In this document: positions 1 to 10,267 of the stretch, piece by piece
Layout of the letters: each line of letters opens with the position of its first letter
Position numbering within the stretch: position 1 is the stretch's first letter
NCBI GenBank assembly: GCA_030280995.1
Contig: JASXTE010000002.1
Coordinates: forward strand, 34,471,683-34,535,682
DNA from: Hemileia vastatrix
Lineage: Eukaryota; Basidiomycota; Pucciniomycetes; Pucciniales; Zaghouaniaceae
Length of the DNA: 64,000 nucleotides
Direction of reading: 5' to 3'
Notes under the pieces: model-generated
What the model was told of the DNA's origin: nothing
The model's input: the letters and a program-made list of their open reading frames with translations, nothing else
Databases searched by the model: none
Position numbers and translations under genes: made by a program

Positions 1-497
1 TTATTGTGTATCTGAGGGCTGGTAAAAGGTCTGTGAGTAGGAGCAGGTGGAAATATTAAGGGATCTGTGATATGGAAATGATATCTATTAAAATTGTCAA
101 TTTGAGGTGGAGTTGTCTATATAAATGGTGCTGGTTTTGATCTGAAATTCCTCAGAATTAAATAATAATATGGTTTTGTTAGTAGTAAAATTTATAGTAG
201 TGTATATAGTGGGATATTATTGTTTCCTTCTTTTTCTTAATAAATAATTTTAAAATCATTTCCCTTGATTATTAAGATTCCAACCCTTTGTAAGTTTCAT
301 TAAAATATTAGTATTTCCTTGAAATCTATATTAATATTCCCCTCAAATATATCTCAAAATAAGAAAAGTCCCTTCAAAATATCTTCATACCACATCTTCA
401 AGGTATTTCTCTGTGCCTTGAAGCAGTTTCAAATCTCCTTTCCAATCTCACTTTCTCAGGAACACCCTCAAACTTGTATGTAGGTTGTCAAGTGACA
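1..497 (+). repeat. Gypsy-3 family LTR, 3' part (window starts inside it)
   Basis: The stretch aligns with the second half of the complete Gypsy-3 LTR at 57,346-58,142. Shared landmarks are the 'ttgattatt(a/g)ag.ttccaac.ctttgtaag' block near 268-293 and the end 'gtaggttgtcaagtgaca' at 480-497. The terminal CA is at 497. It joins directly to copia reverse-transcriptase sequence, so the LTR appears to have inserted into Copia-1. Nearly all CpGs of the 57-58 kb copy are TpG or CpA here, so this copy is older or more decayed. Whether it is a solo LTR or the 3' LTR of an element to the left cannot be seen. Confidence 0.8.
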
Positions 498-544
498 GTA
501 AATATCTGTTTCAAATATACTTAACCTCAAACAAAATAGTCCAC

Positions 545-2140
545 CAAGAGAGGAAGGAGATGTATTGGTAGTAAAATTGGCTTCTAGTGTGGCTCTTCCA
601 AAAATTTTCATATGGCTTTCAAAAGTGAAGATTTTGATGAATGTAATAAAGCAATTGAGGCTCAATTACAAAATATGTCTGGAAAAAATGTATAGTCTCT
701 AGTTGAAAAACCTGATGAGGTACATCCTTTTGTTGTAGCCTGGGCTTTCAATATTAAAGGAACACCTGCTGGGTAAATTTCTGAATTTAAGATACAATTA
801 TGTGCACAAGGATTTTCTCAAACTCCAGGCATTGAATATATAGACACTTATTCACCCACAGTTCAGCTCAAATCTCCTTGATTGTGTACTACTCTCTATT
901 CGTTCTGCTAAGAGCCTTGAATCTCATTAAATGGATGTTAAAGGCATGTTCCTCAATAAAGAGCTGAATGAGGTAATATATATGAAACTACCTGCTGAAG
1001 CTAAGGCACCTGGAGGGGTAACTAATCCTGTGGTCAGATTGAACAGATACTTCTATGGTATCAAACAGCCTCCTTAGTTCTGTACAGAGAAATCAAAGAG
1101 CTCTTTAAATATATCAAATTTAATCCATTGATGGATGATTTCAGCCTTTTCATTTTCAAAAATGTTATAGACCCCACTTATTCTTTTGTATATGCAGATG
1201 ATATAGAATTTACTTGGTAGTAAAGATAATTTAAAATAATTTAAAATAAAAATTTCAACTTGATTTGCTATTGACAACTTATCAGAGGTAAGTTAACTAT
1301 TGGGTATGAATATAAGTAAAGATTGTGAAAATTATATCTTGGTATTGTCTCAACAAACCTATGTGAATCATTTATTAGAACTGTATGATATTTCCATTTT
1401 CAATTCATTAAAAACTCCATTACCTCCCCAGACTCAATTAATTGACAGTAAAAATAAGGTAATCAAAAAGTTTTTCAAATTAAAAAAGGACTGTAGATTG
1501 AAAATGGATTCTCAAAACTAATTAGCTCAAGGGAATTGACCTTATTTGGTTTTTTAACTCAGTCAACTGCCACAAAATCTTGAAAAACATGACATTAAAC
1601 AATGGTTAGCTTTTAAACATGTCCTGAGATATATTGCTGTTACAAAGAATATTTCTATTGTCTATGGATATCAGCCTCAAGATTAAAAACTTCCTATTTG
1701 CAATTTTCCATCTTCAGCTCCAATAAGATTTGCAGATGCAGTTTTTCAGACTTTCCTCAAACTCCAAGGTCAACTACCGGCTACCTATTCATTATGAATG
1801 GTGGCATAATATGGTGGTGATGCAAGAAGCAACAGTTAATTTCTATTTCCACTAGTGAGGCCAAGTTAAAATCATGTATGGGAGCAACTCAAGAATCAAT
1901 TTGTTTATAAAATCTACAAAAATCAATATAAATTGAAGTCAAGGATCCTATTCCCCTCTTTGGAGATAATTAAGGGGCCATTGCTCTCAGTCAAAACACA
2001 CTGTATCAAGCCCAGACAAAGTACATTGATTTTCAATTGCATTGGATAAGGGAGAAATTAGAGAAGAGATTTATTTCTTTGGAATATATTTTGACTTCTG
2101 TTATGATAGTGGATTGTATGACTAAGGCTTAATTTTTTCC
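545..2140 (+). pseudogene. Copia-1 reverse transcriptase / RNase H remnant (Ty1/copia)
   Basis: In broken frames one can read the copia RT signature: a 'WAFNIKG' start near 740, a C-A-Q-G-F-S-Q-T-P-G-I-E-Y block near 800-840, 'YGIKQP' near 1,055, and an intact YADD catalytic motif near 1,190-1,205. It is followed by the RNase H part: ADA near 1,735, TSEAKLKS near 1,850, and 'TKYIDFQLHWIREKLEK' near 2,016. The end is the usual 'IVDCMTKA' of copia pol near 2,125. Stops and frameshifts occur throughout (for example 689, 775, 878, 1,074). Gag, protease and integrase are not visible, so this is an ancient, 5'-truncated copy. The family assignment is firm and the exact ends are approximate. Confidence 0.85.
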
Positions 2141-3091
2141 TTCATTGTCTAAAATACTTAACCTTTTCAATTTCATTATTCCTTTTTATTCCAAAATAGA
2201 ATGGGTATAACAATTGTAATTTATTTTCTTAGATGTATAAGCTTTACCTTTTTTGTTATTAAACTTTACTATGTAGCACTGACCCTAGAAATAGCACAGG
2301 CCACTGGGGTTCATATACTTCTCTTTCATTATAATTGCATCCCTGGAAGCCTGATACTATTTCTAAGTAATGTACTTTCTACTTCTATCTATATCTTTGT
2401 TTACTAAAATTGCATAATTTGGGCTTGTGCATGTCATAGGTTGGTTGTGCTACTCAATAGTTAAGGATTGGGATACTAATCCCAAGACTATTATATCTTA
2501 CTAAAGATATAGGTATTTTTTATTAATATTTCTCAAGAAAGAAATGCATCTTGCTCACAGAATTCCTGATACTATTTCTAGGTTGGTTGCACTTCTCAAT
2601 AGTTAAGGCTTGGTATACTAATCCCAAGACTATATTATTTTATTAAAGTCATAGCCTTTATATTTAATAGAAAATTAATTAAGTGATAATTTGGTCAAAA
2701 TAAATTTTTAATAGGAAATGATGATTTAATAAATTTTACATCCCCTTATACACATTAAAAATTTCCTTTAAAAAGAATTTTTTTTGATTTTTTCGACATC
2801 AATATCATGATAAATTTTCCAATAACTTGAAACATGCAAATTAATTTAATGGAAAGAAGCCATGTCAGAGCTAATTAAGTGTGGTGAGCAACAATTATTG
2901 CATAATATACATTTTGGAGAGAAGACATAATAAAGAGTGTACAACAGAAAGTAAAATGTGGGCACCTGTGAGCGGGTACAAAAACCTATCTTTGATTTGA
3001 TTTAATTTTATCTCAGCCATAATTCTTCTGAGAGGACTACCCACTGAACTCTGAGCATGCCAGCTAGCATGAAATCAAAAATGAATTGAGG
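2141..3091. other. Copia-1 3' flank, non-coding, with a 70-bp direct repeat
   Basis: No gene is seen. Two copies of a segment of about 70 bp beginning 'TAGGTTGGTTG' and containing 'ATACTAATCCCAAGACTAT' lie at about 2,437-2,510 and 2,579-2,647. A shorter 'CCTGATACTATTTCTA' block is duplicated at about 2,350 and 2,563. This is probably the degraded 3' LTR or UTR of Copia-1, but no pair of LTR ends could be defined. Confidence 0.5.
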
Positions 3092-3096
3092 GAATG

Positions 3097-3454
3097 TGTG
3101 AAAATACATAACTCATACTATAATACTGTTAGTTATTTTTATTATTATAGCACATCATAGATGTCATGTTTAGTTTACATTCTACCAATTGTGTGCTTTT
3201 TCTATTTATTTCTCATGTAATTATATATTTTCTCTGCTTAACTATTCAATAATATCCAATGCATGATAGAGAAAACCGTTTTACCTTATATAGAGTTGAT
3301 GTATCACTTTCTTTCTTCATCTCTGTTATTTTTGTTTATCAGTTATTTATTTACCTTTATAGGTACATTCAGCAGAGATTATTGTATTTGAGAGATTGGA
3401 GAGCTTACTAATAAAATGCTTATTATATTTTATAAAGGGGTTTGAATTCTTTCA
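3097..3454 (+). repeat. Copia-2 5' LTR
   Basis: It is the same length as the copy at 16,553-16,910 and starts TG and ends CA. A promoter-like 'ACCTTATATAGA' lies near 3,282-3,293. It is preceded by target duplication GAATG. Confidence 0.93.
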
Positions 3455-3472
3455 GGCTATGGAACCAGGCTC
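3455..3472 (+). promoter_or_regulatory. Copia-2 primer-binding site candidate
   Basis: The sequence directly after the LTR is GGCTATGGAACCAGGCTC. Its first bases resemble GGTTATGGGC found at the same place or nearby in Copia-3 and Copia-4. That motif is close to the complement of the initiator-tRNA(Met) anticodon stem-loop, the primer used by Drosophila copia (established for copia; the application here is inference). The match is weak in this copy. Confidence 0.45.
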
Positions 3473-3479
3473 ATGTTGA

Positions 3480-4398
3480 ATGTCATCAGACAATAAATTC
3501 AATATCCCATCACCAGCTTCATCTTATTCTTCATCAGAGTGTTTGGCTACTATGGCTCAGCCTTTCCCATCTTCTTCTCTAAAAATGTAAAATTTGGATA
3601 ACCCCAATGACTCTATGTGCAATATCCCCATTCTTCCTTCAGATAATCTCTACAAATGGGAAATTAGGATGCTTGCTCATCTTACTTTTCATAAGCTTAA
3701 AAATCTTTTTCTAGGGAAAGAATCACCACCAGCTGATGCTTCCACTCAATCTCTCAAAGATGAATTTTAATCAAAAGTGGACAAAGAAACTGGCATCATT
3801 ATCTCAAAATTTGATGATGGTAAACTTTCTGCTTTTTTCACTGAAGATGACATGGAAAAACCATGGAAAATATGTTCCAAATTAACAGCTCAATATGCTG
3901 CTGATGATGCTTCAAATAGATCATCAATTTTTACTCAATATCACAATGTCAAATGTTATGATAAGGGTCTTAAAATTTTTTCAATGAATTGAGAGTTAAA
4001 ATAAATGAATTAGGAGCTGTTGGTGTGTCTTTTGAAGGAAAACTTGAAGCTTATCACATTTTGTGCCTTCTCCCTGATTCATATCAAACACACAAGGCTC
4101 TTATCCTTCATTCATCTGAGGTTACTCATCAGAATATCTTGGTCCATAACTTAATTTATAATTTTGCTAGACTAGCAATCAAATTTGAGTCTGATGGCAC
4201 AGATTATTCAGCCCTTGTTTCTAATACCGAAAATTCTGATAAGCCTAAATGGCCAGTTTGTTGTAATGGGAAGCATAATCCCAAAACAAAACATAGCAAA
4301 GAAAATTGCTTTGAAATTCATCCTGAGAGAAAGAAATCTTGTGCCATCTCTCAAAATTCATTCACTACCAAAACCAAGATTCATGCTAATATCAGTTA
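3480..4398 (+). pseudogene. Copia-2 gag (broken)
   Basis: The frame carries Gag-like text ending in a zinc-finger block 'CCNGKHNPKTKHSKENC..HPE' at about 4,257-4,325. This is the CxxGxHNPxxxHxxxxC finger of fungal copia Gag proteins. The reading frame is interrupted by TAA near 3,588 and 3,767, and by a stop/frame change at 3,990, so there are at least three pieces (3,480-3,766, 3,777-3,992, 3,989-4,399). Gag would form the virus-like particle and bind element RNA. This copy cannot make a full product. Confidence 0.85.
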
Positions 4399-4399
4399 A

Positions 4400-5442
4400 A
4401 GACCTACTAAAATATTTAAATCTTTTTCAGGCAACAGTTCTTTTAGAAATCTTAGAATTTTTGATAGTAGGTTACTGTTCACATGTTTAGACATTGTTGC
4501 CATTTTAAGGATTATCATCTGCCACAGAGGCCAATAAAACTTGGTAACGAGAGTGTTATTTATAGTCAAGAATCTGATTCCATAAATATTATTACTCCTA
4601 GAGAATTTATCACTCTTACAAATTGTCTTCATGTTCCTCAAATAAATCAAAATCTCATTGGTATTGGACCATTCATTAAATTGGGATGTAATCAATTGAA
4701 CAATCCCAACAGAACAGTTCTCATTTGCAAAAATGGTGAAACAATCTTTGATTGACAATGGGATGCATTGGAAGGTCTTGTTGTTCTTAATGCTAAATTT
4801 GGTGAATCTTTCAATGTTTCTTTCAAGTCTTTTTTATCATCTAACTCAAAAACTCTTTGGCTCTATAGATTAGGCCACTCAAATGATAAATAATTAAACA
4901 TGTTAAAAAATTGTTTAGGATTTAAATTTATTGAAGATCTCAAAATTTTTGAGCCATGTGTAAATGCAAAGCATCAAAATCATCCTTTCTCTGGCACTCT
5001 ACCATGAGGAAGTTGTTTTCTTGAATATTTACACTGTGACCTGAGTGGTCTAATTAGCCCTTTGTCTGAAGGAGGCTCACATTATTATTTCAAAATCATA
5101 GATAAATTTACTTCTTATTACTTTGTATATTTCATTAGCAAAAAATCTGATACTTTTGAAATTTTTTTGAAATTTAATTCTCAAATTTAAAATATAAGTT
5201 TTCAAAAAGTTGCACATTTAGTTTGTGGTAATGGGACTGAATTAATTAATAAAATTTTATTGACGTAAGTATAAAAGAGGGTTTAAAAATAATTACAACT
5301 TCCCCATACACACCTCAACAAAACCCTATTTCCAAATGAGGCAATTGTATTACTACATATATGGCCAAGGCTCTTCTTTTTCATGCTAATATGCCAGCAG
5401 AACACAGGGGTGAGGTGGTTAATACAGCTGTTTACATTGAGA
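4400..5442 (+). pseudogene. Copia-2 protease and N-terminal integrase (broken)
   Basis: A decayed protease active-site region lies near 4,460-4,490 (D-S-G motif disturbed by a one-base shift). A better conserved frame at 4,483-4,755 carries protease-domain sequence ('NCLHVPQINQNLIGI'). From about 4,850 there is the GAG-pre-integrase histidine motif 'LWLYRLGHSN'. It is followed by integrase text 'LHCDLSG' near 5,033 and the second catalytic region 'CGNGTEL' near 5,226, where D has become N. There are many stops. Gypsy-1 inserted inside the integrase after 5,442. Confidence 0.8.
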
Positions 5443-5447
5443 ATTGT
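5443..5447. repeat. Target-site duplication ATTGT, left side of Gypsy-1
   Basis: ATTGT at 5,443-5,447 is repeated at 14,315-14,319, directly outside the two LTRs of Gypsy-1. A 5-bp duplication is usual for Ty3/gypsy integrases. Confidence 0.95.
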
Positions 5448-6198
5448 TGTCAGGGTGTGGACTAGAGGTATAGTAATATGACGGTAACCCTGAACAAGAC
5501 ATTAGCTAATATAAAGGTAATATAACTAATCAATAGAGAATTTAGAGCGTAATAGTTATTTGAGAGGTAGTGACTTCTAAAATAATGGGGAATTTAAATC
5601 AGAAGATTTTATTTTATCTGTTGAAACCCTTACAACACGGTAATTAAATATTTGAACTTAGGCCTTTTAAATTATAACTAATAAGAGGATGTAAATTTAA
5701 CACCTTATAAAGTAATAAAGAAGATGGCAACGTTGGCAACTGGATAAATGTGTGTAAAAAGGAATGATATTTCCACCAAATCTCCCCCCCCTTATATAGA
5801 CCCAAGAAAGACTAGATACATAAAATAATTCCCATCAGGGGCAAAAGAGAAAGAACAAAGACGTGGAAATAAAGAGACTAAAAATGACAAGAGAAACAAA
5901 TATAAAGTTTCCAGAGAAAAAGAAATAAAAAGATAGAAAAGAAAAGAACAATACATCTCATGTGATGTATTTTCCCAGGGAAAAACCCACGTCAGGTGAG
6001 AAAGAAATATATACTAATTTTAATGATTAAAATTTATTCCCACTCCAGGATTTTCCCACTTTGGAGGGTAATTGGGACATTGGTTCACGCCCTCTTTTGG
6101 GCATTGTCACTACTGAACAATCCTCTGTAAGTTACTGATGTCCTTTACTTAGTTTTTATTATCATATTTACTAATACTTTCAAATCAGCTGGCTGACA
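5448..6198 (-). repeat. Gypsy-1 3' LTR (left on the plus strand)
   Basis: TGTCAG...CTGACA ends match the copy at 13,565-14,314. A TATA element in the sense (minus) orientation, TATATAAG, lies at about 5,791-5,799 beside a run of G on that strand. Confidence 0.95.
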
Positions 6199-6210
6199 CT
6201 CCCTCACCCC
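6199..6210 (-). promoter_or_regulatory. Gypsy-1 polypurine tract
   Basis: On the minus strand GGGGTGAGGGAG directly precedes the 3' LTR start TGTCAG. This is the position of the plus-strand primer in LTR elements. Confidence 0.85.
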
Positions 6211-6273
6211 AAAAAAAACAATAAAAAAAATGCTGTTTCATTTTTTCTTTTTGAATTTTTTGAGAAGAGTTGC

Positions 6274-9200
6274 CTAATTGCTTATCTCCTTTCCAGGTAT
6301 CCATCTGTCATGTTCAGTGGACTTGCCTTTATATCTCAATAAATACTCAACACCCTTCTCTTTTGTAAGGGTTCTTTCATTCAGAATTTTCTCTATTTCA
6401 GAAGTATTTTCTATTTCCAAAGGAGTTTTCTTAGGTCTCCCTCTTCTCTTTGGAAATAAGTCATCATTTGACTTGTAAGGCTTTATCAATGATATAGGAA
6501 AAACAGAATGTTTCCTATCATATGGTGCATACAGTATCACTTCTACTGCATTTGTCCCTATCATTCTTTTAACAATAAATGGCCCAATGAATGGATCCTT
6601 CAATTTATTATTACCTTGTAAGTTAAAATGTACTGTTGAAATCAAAATTTCATCCCCCTCATTAAAAGTGCAATCTTTATGGGATTTATCCCATCTTTTC
6701 TTCTCATATTCAAAAGCTTTCTCCACAAAATTATTAGCATGTTTTCTACATAATTGTTGCATTTGGAGGAAAGATTTAGCACCAGGGTGAATGTCAATTT
6801 TTGGTAAGTTATTATTGAGTAAATGAGCAGGAGTATTTGGTACATATCCCAGCCATAGTTCAAAAGGCTTTCTTTCAGTAACTGAGTGGACAGTACTATT
6901 GTGGGCAAATTCCAAGCCAGGCAATAAAGTGACCCAGTCATGTGCAAACCTTTCATTATCCTTATATTCAAGACCAAAAGCACAATATCTTCTAATCATG
7001 TCTTCTAATGTTTGAATCATTCTCTCAGCCAATCCGTCAGTTTGAGTATGGTGAGCAGTGGACAATTTCAATTCACACCCACAAATATCCATCAAGGACA
7101 TCCAGAATTCAGAAGTGAATTTTGGATCCATATCAGAAATAATAGCTTTGGGAAAACCTGCAGTGTTGAACATATGTAACCACCACAGGAAAGCTAATTC
7201 TTTTGTGGAAACCTCTTTATGAGTAGGGATGAATTTACACATTTTGGTAAATCTATCCACAATCACCCAACAAGAATTGAAACTTTCTTTTCCTGCTGGT
7301 GGAAGGCCAGTGACAAAATCCATGTTAACAATCTGCCAAGGGTTTCCTGCCTTCTCAATATGTTGCATCAAACCTGCTCTCTTACCTGTCATTCTCTTAG
7401 ATTTTTGGCAGGCATCACAGGTTTCAACATATGTCTTTGCATCTTCAGACATATTCATCCACCAGGCTGTATTCTTCAGTCTGATTAGTGTCTTTTCATA
7501 GTCAAAGTGACCTGCTAATATGTCATCATGGCAAAGTTTTAAAATTGTCTCTTTCATTGAAGGGGCTATTACAATTACATTGCTGAGCTTCCTCCTGTAA
7601 TATAAATACCCATCTTCAATGGAGAATTTTACTTTGTTAAGAGCATTCTGGTATTTCAGTGGCAATGTCTTAATTAAGGGCTGAATAGAGGCATTTTTTG
7701 GATCATTTAGGATAGAACAGAGTTTTTGTAACTCAGCATTTTCCTCATATGAAGCCAAAATTAATTGCATCAATTCCTCTTCCATATCCACAATATATAC
7801 CCCAAATATGTGTGTCACCTCATCTTCTGGGACATATGCAGGATTGGAATCATTTTTTGGTAAGGGTAATCTTGATAGCATATCCACATTGGAATGCATA
7901 TTTCCAGATCTATGGATAATTGTCATCCTCCCTCTGTATTCTTGTACTGCCAGCTGCCATCTAAACATGTGTCTGTTAGGAGTCTTCATGTTCAACAATG
8001 ACTTCACTGCACTACAATCAGTGACCAGCTCAAATTTCTGGTCCTCCAAATAGTAATGTAATTTATCCAGGGCCCACACAACTGCCAAACATTCCAGTTG
8101 TGTGGCTCCATATTTCAATTCACTGTTTCTCAAGGTTCTTGAAATATAACAGATTACTACTTCAGAGATTTTCTCATTGATGACTTGTTTTTGGTGGAGA
8201 GCAGCTCCTAGTCCAACAAAACTAGCATCAGTGTATAAAAAAAATGGCTGGTTAAAATCTGGTAGGCCCAAGATTGGAGCAGAAACCAAACATTGTTTTA
8301 AGGCATCAAAGGCTCTTTGTCTCTCATTTGTCCAGACAAAAGCCACTTCTTTTCTGATCAATTGTGTCAGAGGGGCTGCTATTACCTGATAATTTTTTAT
8401 ATATTGCCTGTAATAACCACACATCCCCAAAAAACTCTGCACTTCTTTTACAGTGGTAGGTGCATTGACATGCTGTATGGCTGCCACCTTATTTTGGTCA
8501 ACACATATTTGCAAACCTGATACAACATGACCCAAAACCTTTAAGGAGTGGAATCCAAATTTAAATTTCTTTAAGGCTAAGGTCATATTGATGGCATCCA
8601 TTTTCTGGAACACTTTACTCAGGTGAACCAAATGATCTTCAAAGGTTTTTGAAAAAATAATGATGTCATCAATGTACACCATCATCCATCCCTCCATAAT
8701 TTCTTGATGAAAAGTATTGTCCATCACTTTTTGAAACACTGAAGGGGCATTCTTAGGGCCAAAAGGCATCCTAATGTATTTGTAAATACCCAAGTGAGTT
8801 GCAATCATCAAATAATTTTGTGAGTCCTTCTCAACAGGTATTTGGTGGTATCCCTTATTCCCATCCAAGCAACTGATATACTTGGCTCCCTGTAAGGTAG
8901 CATGTATTGAGTTTATTCTTGGTAGAGGATAAATATCATCAATTGTGTGGGTATTAAGGGCTCTATAATCAACACACAACCTAGCCTTGTCCTTTTCAAA
9001 AGAAATTAAGACTGGTGAGATTACACAATATTTAGGTGTTACACCCACTTTCTCTATAATTTTCATATTTAACAAGGTGGTAATATTATCCTCAATATCC
9101 TTTCTCTTAGAAGGGGATGCAGGATAAGGTTTTTTCTTTAGACTGGGTGGTATATCATCTAATTTACATGATAATGAGACTTTCATTTCATGGTCCACAA

Positions 9201-10203
9201 CCAGTCCCAACTCATGTTTTCCATGTGCAAAGGCCATAGGGAATGATGTGATTAATTTAATTACCTCATCCTTTTCTGCAGTACTGAGCTGTTCACCAAA
9301 TGAAGCTTTTAGGATTTCATCAGACAAAGCTTCATGTTCTGCAGAAGGTCTGCCCTTGTATTGATAAAGGGAAAAACATGTTTTTACCATGGGAGCTGAA
9401 CATTTTCTGGAGGAAGTAATTTTAAATTTTTTCTTCCCATTCATCCCCATAGTGAAGCATTGATTAGCAGGGTCCAATTTGATACCAAACTTTGTAATAA
9501 TATCATTCCTCATGATAAACCAATTGCTCAAGTTGTCACCATCCATGACAAAAAAATCACATTCAGCTCTTACATACCCATGGCTATACTTAAAAAATAC
9601 AGTTGTCTTATATTTTCCTTTAGGGCATAAAACAGACCCATATCCTTTCCAATATGTATTTGCCATAGGTAATAGCTTCTTTTCATAGTCATTATCAATG
9701 GCAGCCAAGGCTGCTGAGGATACCACACTGCCTCCAGCACCAGTATCCAAGATAATGTCCAATTTCTTCCCATTTATTATAACAGGAGCTTTGATTGGAG
9801 TAATGACTATAGAATCCTTCTCAATATCCCTTAATATGTCAGCATCTTCAACCCCAATTAAATCCACATTTTCTATGTCAGCATTCTGTTCAAGTAAATG
9901 TACATCATTTTCCAACATATAAACTTCATTGGAGTTGTTGTCACCATAAGAAATATTACTGTCACAATCACTAGAGGAGTCTTCTTCCTCATGATGACTT
10001 TCTTCTGGCTCATCTTGTTCAATAAGATTTATTCTTTTCTCACAAACATGACCCTTCTGCCATGCTTTTCCACACTTTACACAAGTATTACTTGGGTATT
10101 TCCTTGGGGCAACTGGTGCAGAAGGTTTTCCAGGCTTCTCAACAGGTAGCTTCCATCCTGTAGGTTTTGGGGGTTCCACCCCTCTTTGAGGGTAGTGTCT
10201 AGG
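6274..10203 (-). CDS. pol: Gypsy-1 Pol: zinc finger, protease, RT, RNase H, integrase, chromodomain
   Basis: An open frame of about 1,309 codons. Numbering from the GTG at 10,179: a CxxCx7HxC knuckle (C33, C36, H44, C46); acidic linker; aspartic protease DTG at 145-147; RT with YIDD at 502-505; RNase H with TDAS at 650-653, E696, D721; integrase H884, H891, C921, C924; then D954, D1016, E1052 with 35 residues between the last two (DD35E); and a C-terminal chromodomain at about 1,250-1,301 ('EIEKILNERT...YLLRYKGKS..DRWIPG'). All catalytic residues are present, so it could be active. No ATG opens the frame. It continues upstream past gag's stop in another frame, so it needs a fusion to Gag. The 64-nt intron 10,267-10,204 would provide this in phase. 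The chromodomain is expected to steer insertion to marked chromatin. Confidence 0.96.
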   Translation of the reverse strand, partial: PRHYPQRGVEPPKPTGWKLPVEKPGKPSAPVAPRKYPSNTCVKCGKAWQKGHVCEKRINLIEQDEPEESHHEEEDSSSDCDSNISYGDNNSNEVYMLENDVHLLEQNADIENVDLIGVEDADILRDIEKDSIVITPIKAPVIINGKKLDIILDTGAGGSVVSSAALAAIDNDYEKKLLPMANTYWKGYGSVLCPKGKYKTTVFFKYSHGYVRAECDFFVMDGDNLSNWFIMRNDIITKFGIKLDPANQCFTMGMNGKKKFKITSSRKCSAPMVKTCFSLYQYKGRPSAEHEALSDEILKASFGEQLSTAEKDEVIKLITSFPMAFAHGKHELGLVVDHEMKVSLSCKLDDIPPSLKKKPYPASPSKRKDIEDNITTLLNMKIIEKVGVTPKYCVISPVLISFEKDKARLCVDYRALNTHTIDDIYPLPRINSIHATLQGAKYISCLDGNKGYHQIPVEKDSQNYLMIATHLGIYKYIRMPFGPKNAPSVFQKVMDNTFHQEIMEGWMMVYIDDIIIFSKTFEDHLVHLSKVFQKMDAINMTLALKKFKFGFHSLKVLGHVVSGLQICVDQNKVAAIQHVNAPTTVKEVQSFLGMCGYYRQYIKNYQVIAAPLTQLIRKEVAFVWTNERQRAFDALKQCLVSAPILGLPDFNQPFFLYTDASFVGLGAALHQKQVINEKISEVVICYISRTLRNSELKYGATQLECLAVVWALDKLHYYLEDQKFELVTDCSAVKSLLNMKTPNRHMFRWQLAVQEYRGRMTIIHRSGNMHSNVDMLSRLPLPKNDSNPAYVPEDEVTHIFGVYIVDMEEELMQLILASYEENAELQKLCSILNDPKNASIQPLIKTLPLKYQNALNKVKFSIEDGYLYYRRKLSNVIVIAPSMKETILKLCHDDILAGHFDYEKTLIRLKNTAWWMNMSEDAKTYVETCDACQKSKRMTGKRAGLMQHIEKAGNPWQIVNMDFVTGLPPAGKESFNSCWVIVDRFTKMCKFIPTHKEVSTKELAFLWWLHMFNTAGFPKAIISDMDPKFTSEFWMSLMDICGCELKLSTAHHTQTDGLAERMIQTLEDMIRRYCAFGLEYKDNERFAHDWVTLLPGLEFAHNSTVHSVTERKPFELWLGYVPNTPAHLLNNNLPKIDIHPGAKSFLQMQQLCRKHANNFVEKAFEYEKKRWDKSHKDCTFNEGDEILISTVHFNLQGNNKLKDPFIGPFIVKRMIGTNAVEVILYAPYDRKHSVFPISLIKPYKSNDDLFPKRRGRPKKTPLEIENTSEIEKILNERTLTKEKGVEYLLRYKGKSTEHDRWIPGKEISN

Positions 10204-10267
10204 CTGAAATTTATTGTTGAGTAATATCTCATTACATCTTGAAATTAAAAGATGAATTTTCCCTCAC
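10204..10267 (-). other. Candidate intron joining Gypsy-1 gag and pol
   Basis: On the minus strand this runs from GTGAGG (10,267) to AATTTCAG (10,204), 64 nt, and contains gag's TAA stop. The 5' edge lies between codons of gag and the 3' edge between codons of pol, so removal joins both in phase 0. The branch-point match is poor. Alternatives are a one-base mutation or a programmed frameshift. Confidence 0.5.

Noticed and set aside
6278..10149. Many plus-strand frames of 60-90 codons across Gypsy-1 pol
   Set aside because: They are shadows of the minus-strand 1,300-codon pol, which has all catalytic motifs.
10179..10232. Programmed +1 frameshift between Gypsy-1 gag and pol
   Set aside because: Pol is indeed in the +1 frame relative to gag, but no known slippery heptamer (for example CUUAGGC) stands at the overlap. 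The phase-0 intron explains the same break with better signals. Kept only as an alternative.
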